Source of the DNA: Polaromonas sp. SP1 | GTDB lineage: Bacteria; Pseudomonadota; Gammaproteobacteria; Burkholderiales; Burkholderiaceae_C | Assembly: GCF_003711205.1 (NCBI RefSeq) | Contig: NZ_CP031013.1 | Coordinates: forward strand, 1,902,501 to 1,966,500 | Direction: 5' to 3' | Length of the DNA: 64,000 bases | In this document: positions 33,342-43,094 of the stretch, piece by piece | Layout: each line of letters opens with the position of its first letter | Position numbering within the stretch: position 1 is the first letter of the stretch | Program-made: the position numbers and the translations under genes | Notes under the pieces: model-generated | What the model was told of the DNA's origin: nothing | Seen by the model: only the letters and a program-made list of their open reading frames with translations | Databases searched by the model: none

Positions 33342-35447
33342 ATGACAACGAAGAACCTTCTTGTTGAACTGTTTGTCGAAGAGCTGCCGCCCAAGGCGCT
33401 CAAAAAACTGGGCGACGCCTTTGCCGGTGTGCTGTTCGAGCAGCTCAAGGCCCAGGGCCTGACGGCTGCCGATTCGGTGCTCACCGCGTTTGCCTCGCCG
33501 CGCCGCCTGGCCGCGCATGTCACGGCTGTGGCCGCAGGCGCCGCTGACAAGGCGGTGTCGCAAAAGCTCATGCCGGTGGCCGTGGGGCTGGATGCGTCGG
33601 GCAATGCCACGCCCGCTTTGCTCAAAAAACTCCAGGCACTCGGCGCCGATGCGTCGGCCGTTGCAGGCCTCAAACGCGCGCCGGACGGCAAGGCCGAAGC
33701 TTTGTTCTACGACAGCACCGTCAAGGGCGCGACGCTGGCTGAAGGCCTGCAAAAGGCCTTGCTCGAGTCCATCGCCAAACTGCCCATCCCCAAGGTCATG
33801 ACCTACCAGCTGGCCGACGGCTGGAGCGACGTGAAGTTTGTGCGCCCGGCCCACGGCCTGGTTGCGTTGCACGGCAGCAGCGTGGTGGCCGTCGAGGCGC
33901 TGGGCCTGAACGCCGGCAACATCACGCACGGCCACCGCTTTGAAGCGGCCGTGGACCCGGTGGTGTTGAAAGATGCCGACAGCTACGCCGCCACGCTGCA
34001 AAAAGACGGCGCGGTGATCGCCAGCTTTGCCGCGCGCAAGGCCGAGATCGTCAAGCAACTCGCCGCTGCGGCCACCAAGGTCGGTGGCGGCGTCAAGGCG
34101 ATTGACGACGACGCGCTGCTCGACGAAGTGACCGCGTTGGTCGAGCGCCCTAATGTGCTGGTGTGCGAATTCGAAACTGAATTCCTCGGCGTGCCGCAGG
34201 AATGCCTGATCCTCACGATGAAGGCCAACCAGAAGTACTTCCCGCTGCTCGATGCCGCAGGCAAGCTCACCAACAAGTTTCTGGTGGTCAGCAACATCAG
34301 CCCAACGGACGCCAGCGCGGTGATTGGCGGCAACGAGCGTGTGGTGCGCCCTCGTTTGGCTGACGCGAAATTCTTCTTTGACCAGGACCGCAAGAAAACG
34401 CTGGCCTCGCGCGTTGAAGGCCTGGGCAAGGTGGTGTATCACAACAAGCTGGGCACGCAGGGTGAGCGCACACAGCGCGTGCGCGCCATTGCCGAAGCCA
34501 TTGCCAATCGCATCGACGTCGGACGGGTCGCCGATGTGCAGCGCGCCGCCGAGCTGGCCAAGACCGACCTGGTGACCGACATGGTGGGCGAGTTCCCCGA
34601 GCTGCAAGGCACCATGGGCCGCTACTACGCGCTCAACGACGGCCTCAGCGCCGACGTGGCCGACGCGATTGAAGACCATTACAAACCGCGCTTTGCCGGC
34701 GACGAGCTGCCGCGCAACACCGTCGGCGTCATCGTCGCGCTGGCCGACAAGCTCGAAACGCTGGTCGGCATGTTCGGCATCGGCAACCTGCCCACCGGCG
34801 ACAAGGACCCGTTTGCGCTGCGCCGCCATGCGCTGGGCGTGATCCGCATGCTGGTCGAGAAAGACCTGCCTTTGGGCCTGCTGGAACTGGTGCAGGGCGC
34901 CCAGCCGGTCTTCGGTGACAAAATTCAGGACGCGTCGATCGCGCTGGTCGATTTCATTTACGACCGCCTCGCCGGCTCCCTGCGCGAGCAGGGTTACAGC
35001 GCGCAAGAGGTCGACGCCGTGCTGGCGCTCAAGCCCCAGCGCCTGGGCGATGTGGCCAAGCGCCTGGCGGCCGTGCGTGCTTTTGCCGCGCTGCCTGAAG
35101 CGCCAGCGCTGGCTGCGGCCAACAAGCGCGTTGGCAACATCCTGAAGAAGGCAGAAGGCACGGTCGAAGCTGCCGTCAAGCCCGAGCTGCTGCAGGAAGC
35201 GGCCGAAAAGTCGCTCGCTGATGCACTGAAGACCGTGGCGCCCAAAGCCGAAGCGGCGTTTGCCTCCGGCGACTACGCGGCTTCGCTGCAGGCACTGGCC
35301 GCCCTCAAGGCGCCCGTCGATGCCTTCTTTGATGGTGTGATGGTGAATGCCGAAGATCCCGCGCTGAAGGCCAACCGCCTTGGCCTGCTCGCCACGCTGC
35401 ACCAGGCCATGAACCGGGTAGCTGACTTGTCCAAGCTCGCGGCGTAA
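33342..35447 (+). CDS. glyS: Glycine-tRNA ligase beta subunit
   Basis: 701 residues. Start NLLVELFVEELPPKALKKLG; the central motif HGHRFEA, followed by FLGVPQECLILTMKANQKYFPLLD, is diagnostic of GlyS; the C-terminal helical anticodon-binding part carries FFDGVMVNAEDPALKANRL. The tight glyQ-glyS arrangement is universal in this class. Confidence 0.97.
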   Translation: MTTKNLLVELFVEELPPKALKKLGDAFAGVLFEQLKAQGLTAADSVLTAFASPRRLAAHVTAVAAGAADKAVSQKLMPVAVGLDASGNATPALLKKLQALGADASAVAGLKRAPDGKAEALFYDSTVKGATLAEGLQKALLESIAKLPIPKVMTYQLADGWSDVKFVRPAHGLVALHGSSVVAVEALGLNAGNITHGHRFEAAVDPVVLKDADSYAATLQKDGAVIASFAARKAEIVKQLAAAATKVGGGVKAIDDDALLDEVTALVERPNVLVCEFETEFLGVPQECLILTMKANQKYFPLLDAAGKLTNKFLVVSNISPTDASAVIGGNERVVRPRLADAKFFFDQDRKKTLASRVEGLGKVVYHNKLGTQGERTQRVRAIAEAIANRIDVGRVADVQRAAELAKTDLVTDMVGEFPELQGTMGRYYALNDGLSADVADAIEDHYKPRFAGDELPRNTVGVIVALADKLETLVGMFGIGNLPTGDKDPFALRRHALGVIRMLVEKDLPLGLLELVQGAQPVFGDKIQDASIALVDFIYDRLAGSLREQGYSAQEVDAVLALKPQRLGDVAKRLAAVRAFAALPEAPALAAANKRVGNILKKAEGTVEAAVKPELLQEAAEKSLADALKTVAPKAEAAFASGDYAASLQALAALKAPVDAFFDGVMVNAEDPALKANRLGLLATLHQAMNRVADLSKLAA

Positions 35448-35474
35448 GCTCACAGTCTCAGCCAGGGCCACCAC

Positions 35475-36035
35475 ATGAAACTCGTCATCCTCGACCGCGA
35501 CGGCACCATCAACAGCGACAGCGACGACTTCGTCAAGACGCCGGACGAATGGCTGCCGCTGCCGGGCTCGCTGGAGGCGATTGCGCGGCTTAACCATGCG
35601 GGCTGGCATGTGGTGATCGCGTCCAACCAGTCGGGGCTGGGGCGGGGCCTCTTTGACGTGGCTTCGCTCAACGCCATGCACGCCAAGATGCACAAAATGC
35701 TGGCGGCTGTCGGCGGGCGGGTGGATGCGGTGTTTTACTGCCCGCACAGCCCGGAAGAAAGCTGCAACTGCCGCAAGCCTTTGCCGGGCCTTTTTGAACA
35801 GATTGGTGCGCGCTTCGGCGTGCCGCTCAAGGGTGTGCCCACGGCCGGCGATTCACTGCGCGACCTGCAGGCCGGCGCCGCGGCTGGTTGCGAGCCTCAC
35901 CTGGTGCTGACGGGCAAGTCAGCCAAAGGGCAGCCCGACGGCCTGCCGGCAGGCACCACGGTGCATGCCGACCTGGCGGCGTTTGTGGATTTTTTGCTGG
36001 AGCGCGCAGCCCGCCCGCTGGCGGTGGCGATATAA
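35475..36035 (+). CDS. gmhB: D-glycero-beta-D-manno-heptose-1,7-bisphosphate 7-phosphatase
   Basis: A 186-residue HAD phosphatase of the HisB-N/GmhB type, for LPS heptose synthesis. DRDGTIN (residues 7-13) is motif I, and a zinc-type segment with cysteines reads CPHSPEESCNCRKPLPGL. GDSLRDLQAGAAAGC is motif III/IV. The last codons and the TAA stop (36033-36035) lie in the 49-bp dispersed repeat copy 6, so the extreme C-terminus may have been remodelled by it. Confidence 0.9.
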   Translation: MKLVILDRDGTINSDSDDFVKTPDEWLPLPGSLEAIARLNHAGWHVVIASNQSGLGRGLFDVASLNAMHAKMHKMLAAVGGRVDAVFYCPHSPEESCNCRKPLPGLFEQIGARFGVPLKGVPTAGDSLRDLQAGAAAGCEPHLVLTGKSAKGQPDGLPAGTTVHADLAAFVDFLLERAARPLAVAI

Positions 36036-36077
36036 AAATGATAGCGGCATGCCCTTGTAGCGGCTGGGCTGCAGCCT
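36029..36077 (+). repeat. 49-bp composite dyad repeat, copy 6 (overlaps gmhB stop)
   Basis: 17-nt part GATATAAAAATGATAGC (one arm base changed), 20-nt spacer, 12-nt part GGGCTGCAGCCT (36066-36077). The gmhB stop codon falls within it. Confidence 0.8.
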
Positions 36078-36159
36078 GAAATGCCTTAAAACTGCGAACA
36101 GAACACTTCGCGCCTTTCTCCGATTTCCCAGATTCCCAGACAGCCACGGAAACCTTCAC

Positions 36160-36921
36160 ATGCCTTTTATCCGCTCCGTCCTGCACCTTCTCTGGATGGC
36201 CGTCACGGTGATCCCGTGGGCCATCTTCGTGATCATTGCCTCGATTTTTGTCAGCAGCACCACCATGTACTGGATGTGCGCGGGCTGGCTGCGCGTGGCG
36301 GTCAGCGGCGGCACCTTTTTGCTGGGCATCCAGAACCGCGTCACCGGCATGGAAAACCTGCCCACCGGCAAAACCAGTGCCGCGGTGCTGCTGGTGAAGC
36401 ACCAGAGCACCTGGGAAACCTTTTGCATGCCCACGCTGATGCCGCACCCGCTGGCTTACGTGTTCAAGAAAGAGCTGCTGTATGTGCCGTTCTTCGGCTG
36501 GGCCATGGCGCGCATGGACATGATCCACATCGACCGCAGCCAGCGCGCGCAGGCCTTCAGCAAAGTGGTGGCGCAGGGCAAGCGCCTGATGGCCGAGGGC
36601 ACCTGGGTCATCATGTTCCCCGAAGGCACGCGCATCCCGCGCGGCCAGAAGGGCGTCTACAAATCCGGCGGCACGCGCCTGGCGATTGAAACCGGCGCGC
36701 CGGTGATCCCGATTGCGGTGACTTCGGCCAAATGCTGGCCGCGCAAAGCCTTCATCAAGACGCCGGGCATTGTCGACATCTCCATCGGCAAGCCAATACC
36801 CAGCGCGGGCCGCCAGCCGGACGAGCTCATGCGCGAGGTCGAGAACTGGATCGAGGCCGAAATGCGGCGCCTGGACCCCGAGGCCTATGTGGGTGAAACC
36901 GCCGCCGCGCCCAATACCTGA
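36160..36921 (+). CDS. plsC: 1-acyl-sn-glycerol-3-phosphate acyltransferase
   Basis: 253 residues. Two hydrophobic segments lie near the N-terminus (about 8-30 and 35-60). The acyltransferase box reads KHQSTWETF, so the acidic residue of HX4D is Glu here, and the second box is FPEGTRIPRG. It makes phosphatidate at the inner membrane. The gene follows gmhB by 125 bases and precedes the metallopeptidase, a common Comamonadaceae order. Confidence 0.92.
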   Translation: MPFIRSVLHLLWMAVTVIPWAIFVIIASIFVSSTTMYWMCAGWLRVAVSGGTFLLGIQNRVTGMENLPTGKTSAAVLLVKHQSTWETFCMPTLMPHPLAYVFKKELLYVPFFGWAMARMDMIHIDRSQRAQAFSKVVAQGKRLMAEGTWVIMFPEGTRIPRGQKGVYKSGGTRLAIETGAPVIPIAVTSAKCWPRKAFIKTPGIVDISIGKPIPSAGRQPDELMREVENWIEAEMRRLDPEAYVGETAAAPNT

Positions 36922-36958
36922 GCGGTTCGCCGACCCATACCGCGAGCGCTAAACTGCC

Positions 36959-37981
36959 ATGATGCAACGGCTTCTTCAGTTCACGCTCGACCTGTTTGAT
37001 ACCGCGCCCGCGCCGCCGCCCAAGGCCGCCGTCGGGTCCAAAGCCAAAAAAACCAAGCCAAAAAGGCCTGTAGCCCAAGCGCCGACTGGGCTCCCAGCTA
37101 TCGAAAACATAGCGCCACCCGAATTCATCGGCCCCCAGCTTCCGGCCCAAACCCTGCAGCAGGCGATGGCGCCGGCCACTTTCCGCCACCCGCGCGCCTC
37201 GCGTGAAACCGTGCTGGACGACATCCTGGTGGCCTATGAATTCCGCCGCAGCAAACGCAAGACCATCGGCTTTTCCGCCGGCGCCGACGGCCTCACGGTG
37301 AGCGCGCCCAAGTGGGTGCCGCTGTATGAGATCGACAAGGCCGTGCTGGAAAAGTCCGCCTGGATCCTCGCCAAGCTGCAGGAAACCCGCGCGCGCCACG
37401 AGCGCATGGAGTCCGCCCGCATCGAATGGAAAGACGGCACCACGCTGCCCTTCCTGGGCGACCAGGTGATTGTGGTGATCGACCCGCGCCATGCCTTCGG
37501 CGGCGTCGGCGCCGAGCTCAAAACCCGCCCGGCCGAAGTGCTCTTGCAGGGCCAGGACGCCGCGGACACCGGCATGCTGCCCGGCGTGGCGCAGCTCACG
37601 CTGCATGTGGGCCTGCCGCAAAACGCGTCCCCCGAGCAAATCCGCGACGCGGTGCAGGCCTGGCTGATGCGCCAGGCCAAGCGGGTGTTTATCGAGCGCC
37701 TGAACCATTTCGCGCCGCAGCTCGGTGTGCAGTGGCACAAGCTGAGCCTTTCCAGCGCCGGCACGCGCTGGGGCAGCGCCAGCGCGGACGGCTCCATTCG
37801 CCTGAACTGGCGGCTGATCCACTTCAAGCAGTCGGTGATCGACTACGTGGTGGTGCATGAACTGAGCCATTTGCGCGTGATGGACCACAGCCCGCGGTTT
37901 TGGGACACCGTGCGCACCGTGGTGCCCGATTACGCCGAACTGCGCGGCCAGCTCAAGGACGAGGCTATCCCGCGCTGGTGA
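36959..37981 (+). CDS. YgjP/SprT-like zinc metallopeptidase (M48-related)
   Basis: 340 residues. The C-terminal part has VVHELSHLRVMDHSPRFW, a HExxH zinc motif with a downstream His, typical of the YgjP (DUF45) family. The domain begins around residue 80 (DILVAYEFRRSKRKTIGFSA). The first 75 residues are a Lys/Ala/Pro-rich extension. Its residues 36-52 are encoded by copy 7 of the 49-bp repeat, read as PVAQAPTGLPAIENIAP. Role unknown; some relatives act in DNA-protein or stress metabolism, but that is not shown here. Confidence 0.83.
   Translation: MMQRLLQFTLDLFDTAPAPPPKAAVGSKAKKTKPKRPVAQAPTGLPAIENIAPPEFIGPQLPAQTLQQAMAPATFRHPRASRETVLDDILVAYEFRRSKRKTIGFSAGADGLTVSAPKWVPLYEIDKAVLEKSAWILAKLQETRARHERMESARIEWKDGTTLPFLGDQVIVVIDPRHAFGGVGAELKTRPAEVLLQGQDAADTGMLPGVAQLTLHVGLPQNASPEQIRDAVQAWLMRQAKRVFIERLNHFAPQLGVQWHKLSLSSAGTRWGSASADGSIRLNWRLIHFKQSVIDYVVVHELSHLRVMDHSPRFWDTVRTVVPDYAELRGQLKDEAIPRW
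37065..37113 (-). repeat. 49-bp composite dyad repeat, copy 7 (inside metallopeptidase)
   Basis: 12-nt part GGCCTGTAGCCC, 20-nt spacer, 17-nt dyad GCTATCGAAAACATAGC (37097-37113). It is translated in the N-terminal extension; the 17-nt part starts at codon position 1 and reads AIENI followed by A. Confidence 0.85.
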
Positions 37982-38160
37982 GCGCGCGGGTGCGTTTGCC
38001 GCCCAGGCGCCTGCCAGCTGCGTGAACCCGGTCCGGGTGGATGGATACGCGGGGTCAAAGCCGTACAAGGGGTGGGTTACTTGGTAATATGACAAAAACA
38101 ATAAAATCATCAAAACCACCAGGGAATCCGGGGAATTGATGCCTCATCCAAAGAGCAACC

Positions 38161-38604
38161 ATGAATGACAACAAGCTGATACTCGTCGTTGAAGACAACC
38201 CCGACCACCTGGAGCTGACGGTATTGACGCTGGAGGAGCAGGGCGTGACCGCCGAGATCGCCGTGGCGCGCGATGGTGTGGAGGCGCTCGAATTCCTGTT
38301 CGGCCGCGGCGCCCATGCCAGCCGCGATACGCAACGCCAGCCTTCTTTTGTGTTGCTCGACATGAAGCTGCCCAAGCTGTCCGGGCTGGATGTGCTGCGC
38401 AGCGTGCGCAGCAACCCCCTCACGGCGCTGGTGCCGGTGGTCATGCTGACCTCGTCCAGCGAGCGCTCGGACATCGTGGCCTGCTACCAGAACGGCGCCA
38501 ACGGTTTTGTCCGCAAACCGGTGGATTTCGGCGACCTGACCGAAAAGCTCAACCGGCTGCAGGCTTACTGGCTGGGTGTCAACGAATCCATTGCGACCCC
38601 CTGA
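38161..38604 (+). CDS. Single-domain response regulator (Rcp1-like)
   Basis: A 147-residue stand-alone receiver with VVEDNPDHLELT, phospho-acceptor Asp in FVLLDMKLPKLSG, MLTSSSE and the KP motif in VRKPVDFGDL. The NPDHLEL form is typical of Rcp1-like receivers that pair with phytochrome-type kinases. It lies 68 bases upstream of the large PAS kinase and is probably its partner. Confidence 0.9.
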   Translation: MNDNKLILVVEDNPDHLELTVLTLEEQGVTAEIAVARDGVEALEFLFGRGAHASRDTQRQPSFVLLDMKLPKLSGLDVLRSVRSNPLTALVPVVMLTSSSERSDIVACYQNGANGFVRKPVDFGDLTEKLNRLQAYWLGVNESIATP

Positions 38605-38672
38605 ACCCGCTCATGCCCAGTGATGCCCCGGGAGTCCCACATCACCTGGCGCGTTCCTGAAAGACCGGTGCG

Positions 38673-41600
38673 ATGAAGGTTCACATCACGCTGCGGACCC
38701 GTCTCGTCATGCTGGTGCTGGCCGCCATTGTTCCGCTGTTCGGCCTGTCCATCATCAAGGCCGTCTACAGCGCCAACACCGCCGTCGAGCGCGCCACCAC
38801 CAATCTGGAATTCGCCGCCTCGCTGGCGGCCTCCAGCCAGCAGCGCCTGGGCGAGACGGCGCGGCAGGTGCTGACAGCCATCGTCCACGCGCCCGAGCTG
38901 CGAAAGGAAGGCCGGGCCCGCTGCGACCTCTACCTGCGCGAGATGGTCCGGCAGTTTCCCCTGTATGCCAACCTGGGCGTCATCAACGCCGAAGGCCAGT
39001 CCATCTGCAGCGGCATTGAGAGCCCCCAGTTGGGCTACCTGGGCGACCGCGCCTACTTTCGCGATGCGGTGGCGCAGCGCAAGATGGTGGTCGGTGAGTA
39101 CATCGTGGGCCGCGCATCGGGCAAGCCCTCCATCACATTTGCGCTGCCGCTGATAGACAGCGACGGGCGCGTTTCCATCGTGGCCTACGCCTCGGTCGAT
39201 CTGGCCGAGATGGCGAAGTCGGCGGTTGAAATCCAGCTGCCGCCGGGTGCGGCGCTCGGCATTCATGACCGCCAGGGTGTACTGCTGGCCAGCAAACCCG
39301 ACCTGCCCATCCGCATCGGCCAGAAGGTCGCCAGCCCGGTGCTCCAGAGCGCGATCCAGTCCATGAGCCGGGGCACCAGTGACGGGCCGGATGCAAGAGG
39401 GCAGCGCCGGCTCTGGGCCTTCATGCCCAGCAGCCCCGACGTGCGCCAGGCCTTTTTCGTGGCCGTCAGCCTGGACCACAACCTGGTCGTCGGCGGAACG
39501 CGCCGGCAACTGGGGCTTGAGCTGGCGGTGCTGGCCCTGCTGGCTTTTCTTGGCGGCTTTCTGGCCTGGCTGATCGGCGGGCGTGCCATTGTGGTGCCCA
39601 CCCGCAACATCCTGGAGGCGACCAAGCAGATCCAGGACGGCCGGCTGGACGTGCGCATCCCGGCCGGCGCGCCGGACGACCACGGGGAGTTCGCCCGGAT
39701 ATCCAGCGGCTTTAACCGCATGGCCGAGTCCCTGCAAAAACACCGCAGTGCGCTGGAGGGTGAGCTGGCCAACAGCGAGGCCATCCAGCGCAGGCTGCAG
39801 GACGCCCAGCGCCTTGGGCGCATCGGTTATTGGCAACTGGACCTGGACACCCACCAGACCTGGTGGTCCGACGAAATCTACGATGTCCTTGGTGTGGATC
39901 CGGGCAGTTTCGACAAAAGCCGTGACGGGTTTTTGAACCTGATCCATCCGGCGGACCTCCAGGGTTTCGTGGCCGAGCGCGACATCGCTGTTGAGTCCGG
40001 CCAGCCGCTGGACACGGAATTTCGCATTCTTACTGCCGCCGGCGAGATACGCTGGATTCACCTGATCGGCCGGGCGATGAAAGACCAGGAAGGCAGCGAC
40101 GGCCAGGCGCACCGCCGCCGTTCCGGCGTGCTCCAGGAGATCACCGACCGCAAACATGCAGAGCTGGCCATCGCCCGCAGCACCGAGCTGCTCAACCGCA
40201 CCGGCGCCCTGGCAAAAATCGGCGGATGGGAGCTGGCGGAGGGTGCCGTCGAGCCCTATTGGTCTGAAGAGATTTACCGCATCCACGACCTCGAGCCCGG
40301 AACGCCCTTGAAGCTGGACGAGGCTTTCAACTTCTTTGAGCCGGACGCCCAGGCGACGATCCGGGCCGCGGTGCAGGCGGCTTTCCGCGACGGCACGCCC
40401 TGGGACCTTGAGCTGCCGATGACCACCGCCGCCGGCCGGCGCATCTGGGTGCGCATACAGGGCCAGGCGCTGCATGAAAGCGGCAAGAACGTCAAACTCG
40501 TCGGCGTGCTGCAAGACGTGACCGGGCAGCACGAGGCGCAGGCTCACCTGCGCCTGCTGGAAGCCGCCGTGGGCCGCCTTAACGACATCGTGCTCATCAC
40601 CGAGGCCGAGCCCTTCGACGAGCCGGGCCCGCGCATCGTTTTTGTCAATGACGCCTTCGAGCGCCGCACCGGCTACACCCGCGCAGAGGTGATAGGCCAG
40701 TCGCCGCGCATTCTTCAGGGGCCGAACACCCAAAGGGCCGAACTCGACCGCATACGGGCGGCGCTGCAAAAGTGGCAGCCGGTGCGCGCCGAACTCATCA
40801 ACTACACCAAGGCCGGTGACGAGTTCTGGCTGGAGCTTGACATCGTTCCGCTTGCCGACGCCAAAGGCTGGTTCACGCACTGGGTGGCGGTGGAGCGCGA
40901 CATCACGCAGCGCAAGCTGGCCGAGCAGGCGCTGGTGCAAAGCGAGCAGCGTTATGCGGCCCTGTTTGAAACGGCGCCGGTGCCGATGTGGGTGTTTGAT
41001 GCCGATACCGCCCGCTTCCTGAACGTCAACAAGGCGGCCGTCGACAGCTACGGCTACCCGGCCGAAGAGTTCCTCTCGATGTCCTTGTTCGACATCCGGC
41101 CGGAGTCCGAGCATCCGCGCCTGGTGCGCCAGCTGCAAGACGATTCGGTCGAGCGGCGCGGGCAGTGGAAGCACAAGAGGAAGGACGGCTCGCTGTTCCC
41201 GGTGAGCGTGATGTCCCGGCCCATCCAGTACGCCGGCAAACCGGCGCGCTTTGTGGTGGCGCTGGACATCACGGCGCAGCTCAAGGCCGAGCGCGATGTG
41301 CAGGAGCACCTGTTTATCCTGCAGCGCGCGGCCGACGCGGCCCAGGCTATCACCTGGCACCAGACGCTGGAAGGCACGATGCACGAAGTGGCCGAACAGG
41401 CCAGGGGCGTGGTCGGCGCGCACCAGGCCATCGTCAGCCTGACGGTGAGCAACGACTGGGCGCAGGCCATCAATGCGCTGTCGCTGTCCGACAAATACGC
41501 GAAATACCGCGACCTGATCGAGCCGCCCGACGGCACCGGCATCTACGCGCTGGTCTGCCAGTCCAACCGCTCCATGCGCATGACGCAGGCCGAGCTGGAA

Positions 41601-42968
41601 GCGCATCCGCGCTGGCGCGGCTTTGGCAGCTATGCCGACAAGCACCCGGCGATGCGGGGCTGGCTGGCTGTGCCGCTGACCGGGCGCGACGGGAAAAACA
41701 TCGGGGTGATGCAGCTCTCGGACAAATACGAAGGCGAATTCACGCAGCAGGATGAATACGTTGCGCTGGAGCTGTCCCAGCTTGCGTCCATCGCCATTGA
41801 AAATGCCCGCCTGCTGGAGGAAGTCAGCGAACTCAACACCGGGCTGGAGCAGAAGGTGGCAGAGCGCACCGTCGCGCTGGAGCGCCAGCAGGCCCTGTTC
41901 CAGGCCCTGGCCGAGCAGGCGCCCCAGGTGGTGTGGACGAGCGACCCCAACGGTGCGGCCACCTACTTCAACCGCGCCTGGTTTGACCTGGTGGGCGGCG
42001 AATTCGCCGACTGGGCGGGCAATGGCTGGTTCGCCGTCATCCACCCGGACGACCTGCCGGACGTACGTGAAAAATGGAAGGCGGCTTTGGCCGCCCAAGC
42101 CCCTTATGCCGGCATACGGCGCTTGCTGGCCAAGGACGGCAGTACCCACACCATGTCCTACCGGGCGTCGCCGGTGCTCGACGAGCAGGGTGGGGTGGCG
42201 TTCTGGGTCGGCATCGATGCCGACATCACGGAGGTCAAGGCGATTGAAGCGGCCTTGCGGCTGTCCAACCAGGAGCTGGAGGCATTTTCCTATTCCGTCT
42301 CCCATGACCTGCGCTCCCCGCTCAACACCGTGGACGGTTTCAGCCGCCTGCTGGCCAAGCAGCTGCAGGGCCGGCTGGAGGGCGGTGCGGGTGAAAAGGT
42401 CGCGCATTACCTCTCGCGCATCCAGGCCGGTGTGGGCCAGATGGGGCAGCTGATTGAAGACCTGCTGTCGCTGGCGCAGGTGTCTCGCGCGCCGCTGACG
42501 CATAAAGAGGTCGTCGACCTCTCGGCCCTGGCCCGCAGCATCCTGGACGAATGGCAGGCGCGCCATCCCGACCGCAAGGCGGTGATCCATATCGAAAAGG
42601 GCCTGAAGGCCAACGGCGACAGCCGGCTGCTGCGCGTGGTGATGGAAAACCTGCTGGGCAATGCCTGGAAGTTCAGTGCCCAGCAAGCCGTCACCGAGAT
42701 CACCGTGGGCCGCCAGCTGGATGCGGCCGGCCTTCCCGAATTTTTTGTCCGTGACAACGGCGCCGGTTTTGACATGGCGTATGCCGACAAGCTCTTTGTT
42801 CCCTTCCAGCGCCTGCATGCCGCTGCGGAATTTCCCGGCACCGGCATCGGGCTGGCCACCGTCAGCCGGGTTGTCAAAAGGCATGGCGGCCGGCTGTGGA
42901 CCGAGGCGGCGCCCGGCAAGGGGGCGACGTTTTTCTTTACCCTGCCCAAGGCGCCGAAGGCCCCATGA
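38673..42968 (+). CDS. Membrane sensor histidine kinase with multiple PAS domains and a GAF domain
   Basis: 1431 residues. Order: membrane segment about 10-30, Cache-type extracytoplasmic sensor to about 275, membrane segment about 280-303, HAMP about 303-356, at least four PAS/PAC units (about 370-870), a GAF domain (about 875-1055), another PAS (about 1075-1195), HisKA with His1211 (YSVSHDLRSPLN) and HATPase (AEFPGTGIGLATVSRVVKRHGG). The YSVSHDLRSPL histidine box is of the phytochrome-like kinase type. It has no receiver of its own; the flanking receiver genes probably serve as outputs. The signal is unknown. Confidence 0.92.
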   Translation: MKVHITLRTRLVMLVLAAIVPLFGLSIIKAVYSANTAVERATTNLEFAASLAASSQQRLGETARQVLTAIVHAPELRKEGRARCDLYLREMVRQFPLYANLGVINAEGQSICSGIESPQLGYLGDRAYFRDAVAQRKMVVGEYIVGRASGKPSITFALPLIDSDGRVSIVAYASVDLAEMAKSAVEIQLPPGAALGIHDRQGVLLASKPDLPIRIGQKVASPVLQSAIQSMSRGTSDGPDARGQRRLWAFMPSSPDVRQAFFVAVSLDHNLVVGGTRRQLGLELAVLALLAFLGGFLAWLIGGRAIVVPTRNILEATKQIQDGRLDVRIPAGAPDDHGEFARISSGFNRMAESLQKHRSALEGELANSEAIQRRLQDAQRLGRIGYWQLDLDTHQTWWSDEIYDVLGVDPGSFDKSRDGFLNLIHPADLQGFVAERDIAVESGQPLDTEFRILTAAGEIRWIHLIGRAMKDQEGSDGQAHRRRSGVLQEITDRKHAELAIARSTELLNRTGALAKIGGWELAEGAVEPYWSEEIYRIHDLEPGTPLKLDEAFNFFEPDAQATIRAAVQAAFRDGTPWDLELPMTTAAGRRIWVRIQGQALHESGKNVKLVGVLQDVTGQHEAQAHLRLLEAAVGRLNDIVLITEAEPFDEPGPRIVFVNDAFERRTGYTRAEVIGQSPRILQGPNTQRAELDRIRAALQKWQPVRAELINYTKAGDEFWLELDIVPLADAKGWFTHWVAVERDITQRKLAEQALVQSEQRYAALFETAPVPMWVFDADTARFLNVNKAAVDSYGYPAEEFLSMSLFDIRPESEHPRLVRQLQDDSVERRGQWKHKRKDGSLFPVSVMSRPIQYAGKPARFVVALDITAQLKAERDVQEHLFILQRAADAAQAITWHQTLEGTMHEVAEQARGVVGAHQAIVSLTVSNDWAQAINALSLSDKYAKYRDLIEPPDGTGIYALVCQSNRSMRMTQAELEAHPRWRGFGSYADKHPAMRGWLAVPLTGRDGKNIGVMQLSDKYEGEFTQQDEYVALELSQLASIAIENARLLEEVSELNTGLEQKVAERTVALERQQALFQALAEQAPQVVWTSDPNGAATYFNRAWFDLVGGEFADWAGNGWFAVIHPDDLPDVREKWKAALAAQAPYAGIRRLLAKDGSTHTMSYRASPVLDEQGGVAFWVGIDADITEVKAIEAALRLSNQELEAFSYSVSHDLRSPLNTVDGFSRLLAKQLQGRLEGGAGEKVAHYLSRIQAGVGQMGQLIEDLLSLAQVSRAPLTHKEVVDLSALARSILDEWQARHPDRKAVIHIEKGLKANGDSRLLRVVMENLLGNAWKFSAQQAVTEITVGRQLDAAGLPEFFVRDNGAGFDMAYADKLFVPFQRLHAAAEFPGTGIGLATVSRVVKRHGGRLWTEAAPGKGATFFFTLPKAPKAP

Positions 42969-42999
42969 CACCGCGCAAGAAGGTTTTTTTCAAGGCATT

Positions 43000-43019
43000 T
43001 GTCCCCTGTTTGAGGGACA
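43000..43019. promoter_or_regulatory. TGTCCC/GGGACA inverted repeat before the HTH-receiver gene
   Basis: TGTCCC (43000-43005), 8-base spacer, GGGACA (43014-43019). No U-tract. It could be an operator of the downstream regulator. A possible 16-codon leader frame (43055-43105) overlaps the regulator start. Confidence 0.35.
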
Positions 43020-43094
43020 GACAGAACACCCCCTTTCAGGCATAACTGATTAAAATGAGAAAAATGAAAAAATCAATTCGCCTTGCTATTTGCC

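Noticed and set aside
33189..35747. A long reverse-strand open frame (852 codons) opposite glyS
   Set aside because: glyS is unambiguous; the reverse frame has no family features.
38565..42971. A very long open frame (about 1468 codons) on the reverse strand, opposite the multi-PAS kinase
   Set aside because: It lacks recognisable domains, is rich in His/Gln/Arg/Gly as expected for the antisense of a GC-rich gene, and the forward strand encodes a complete kinase.
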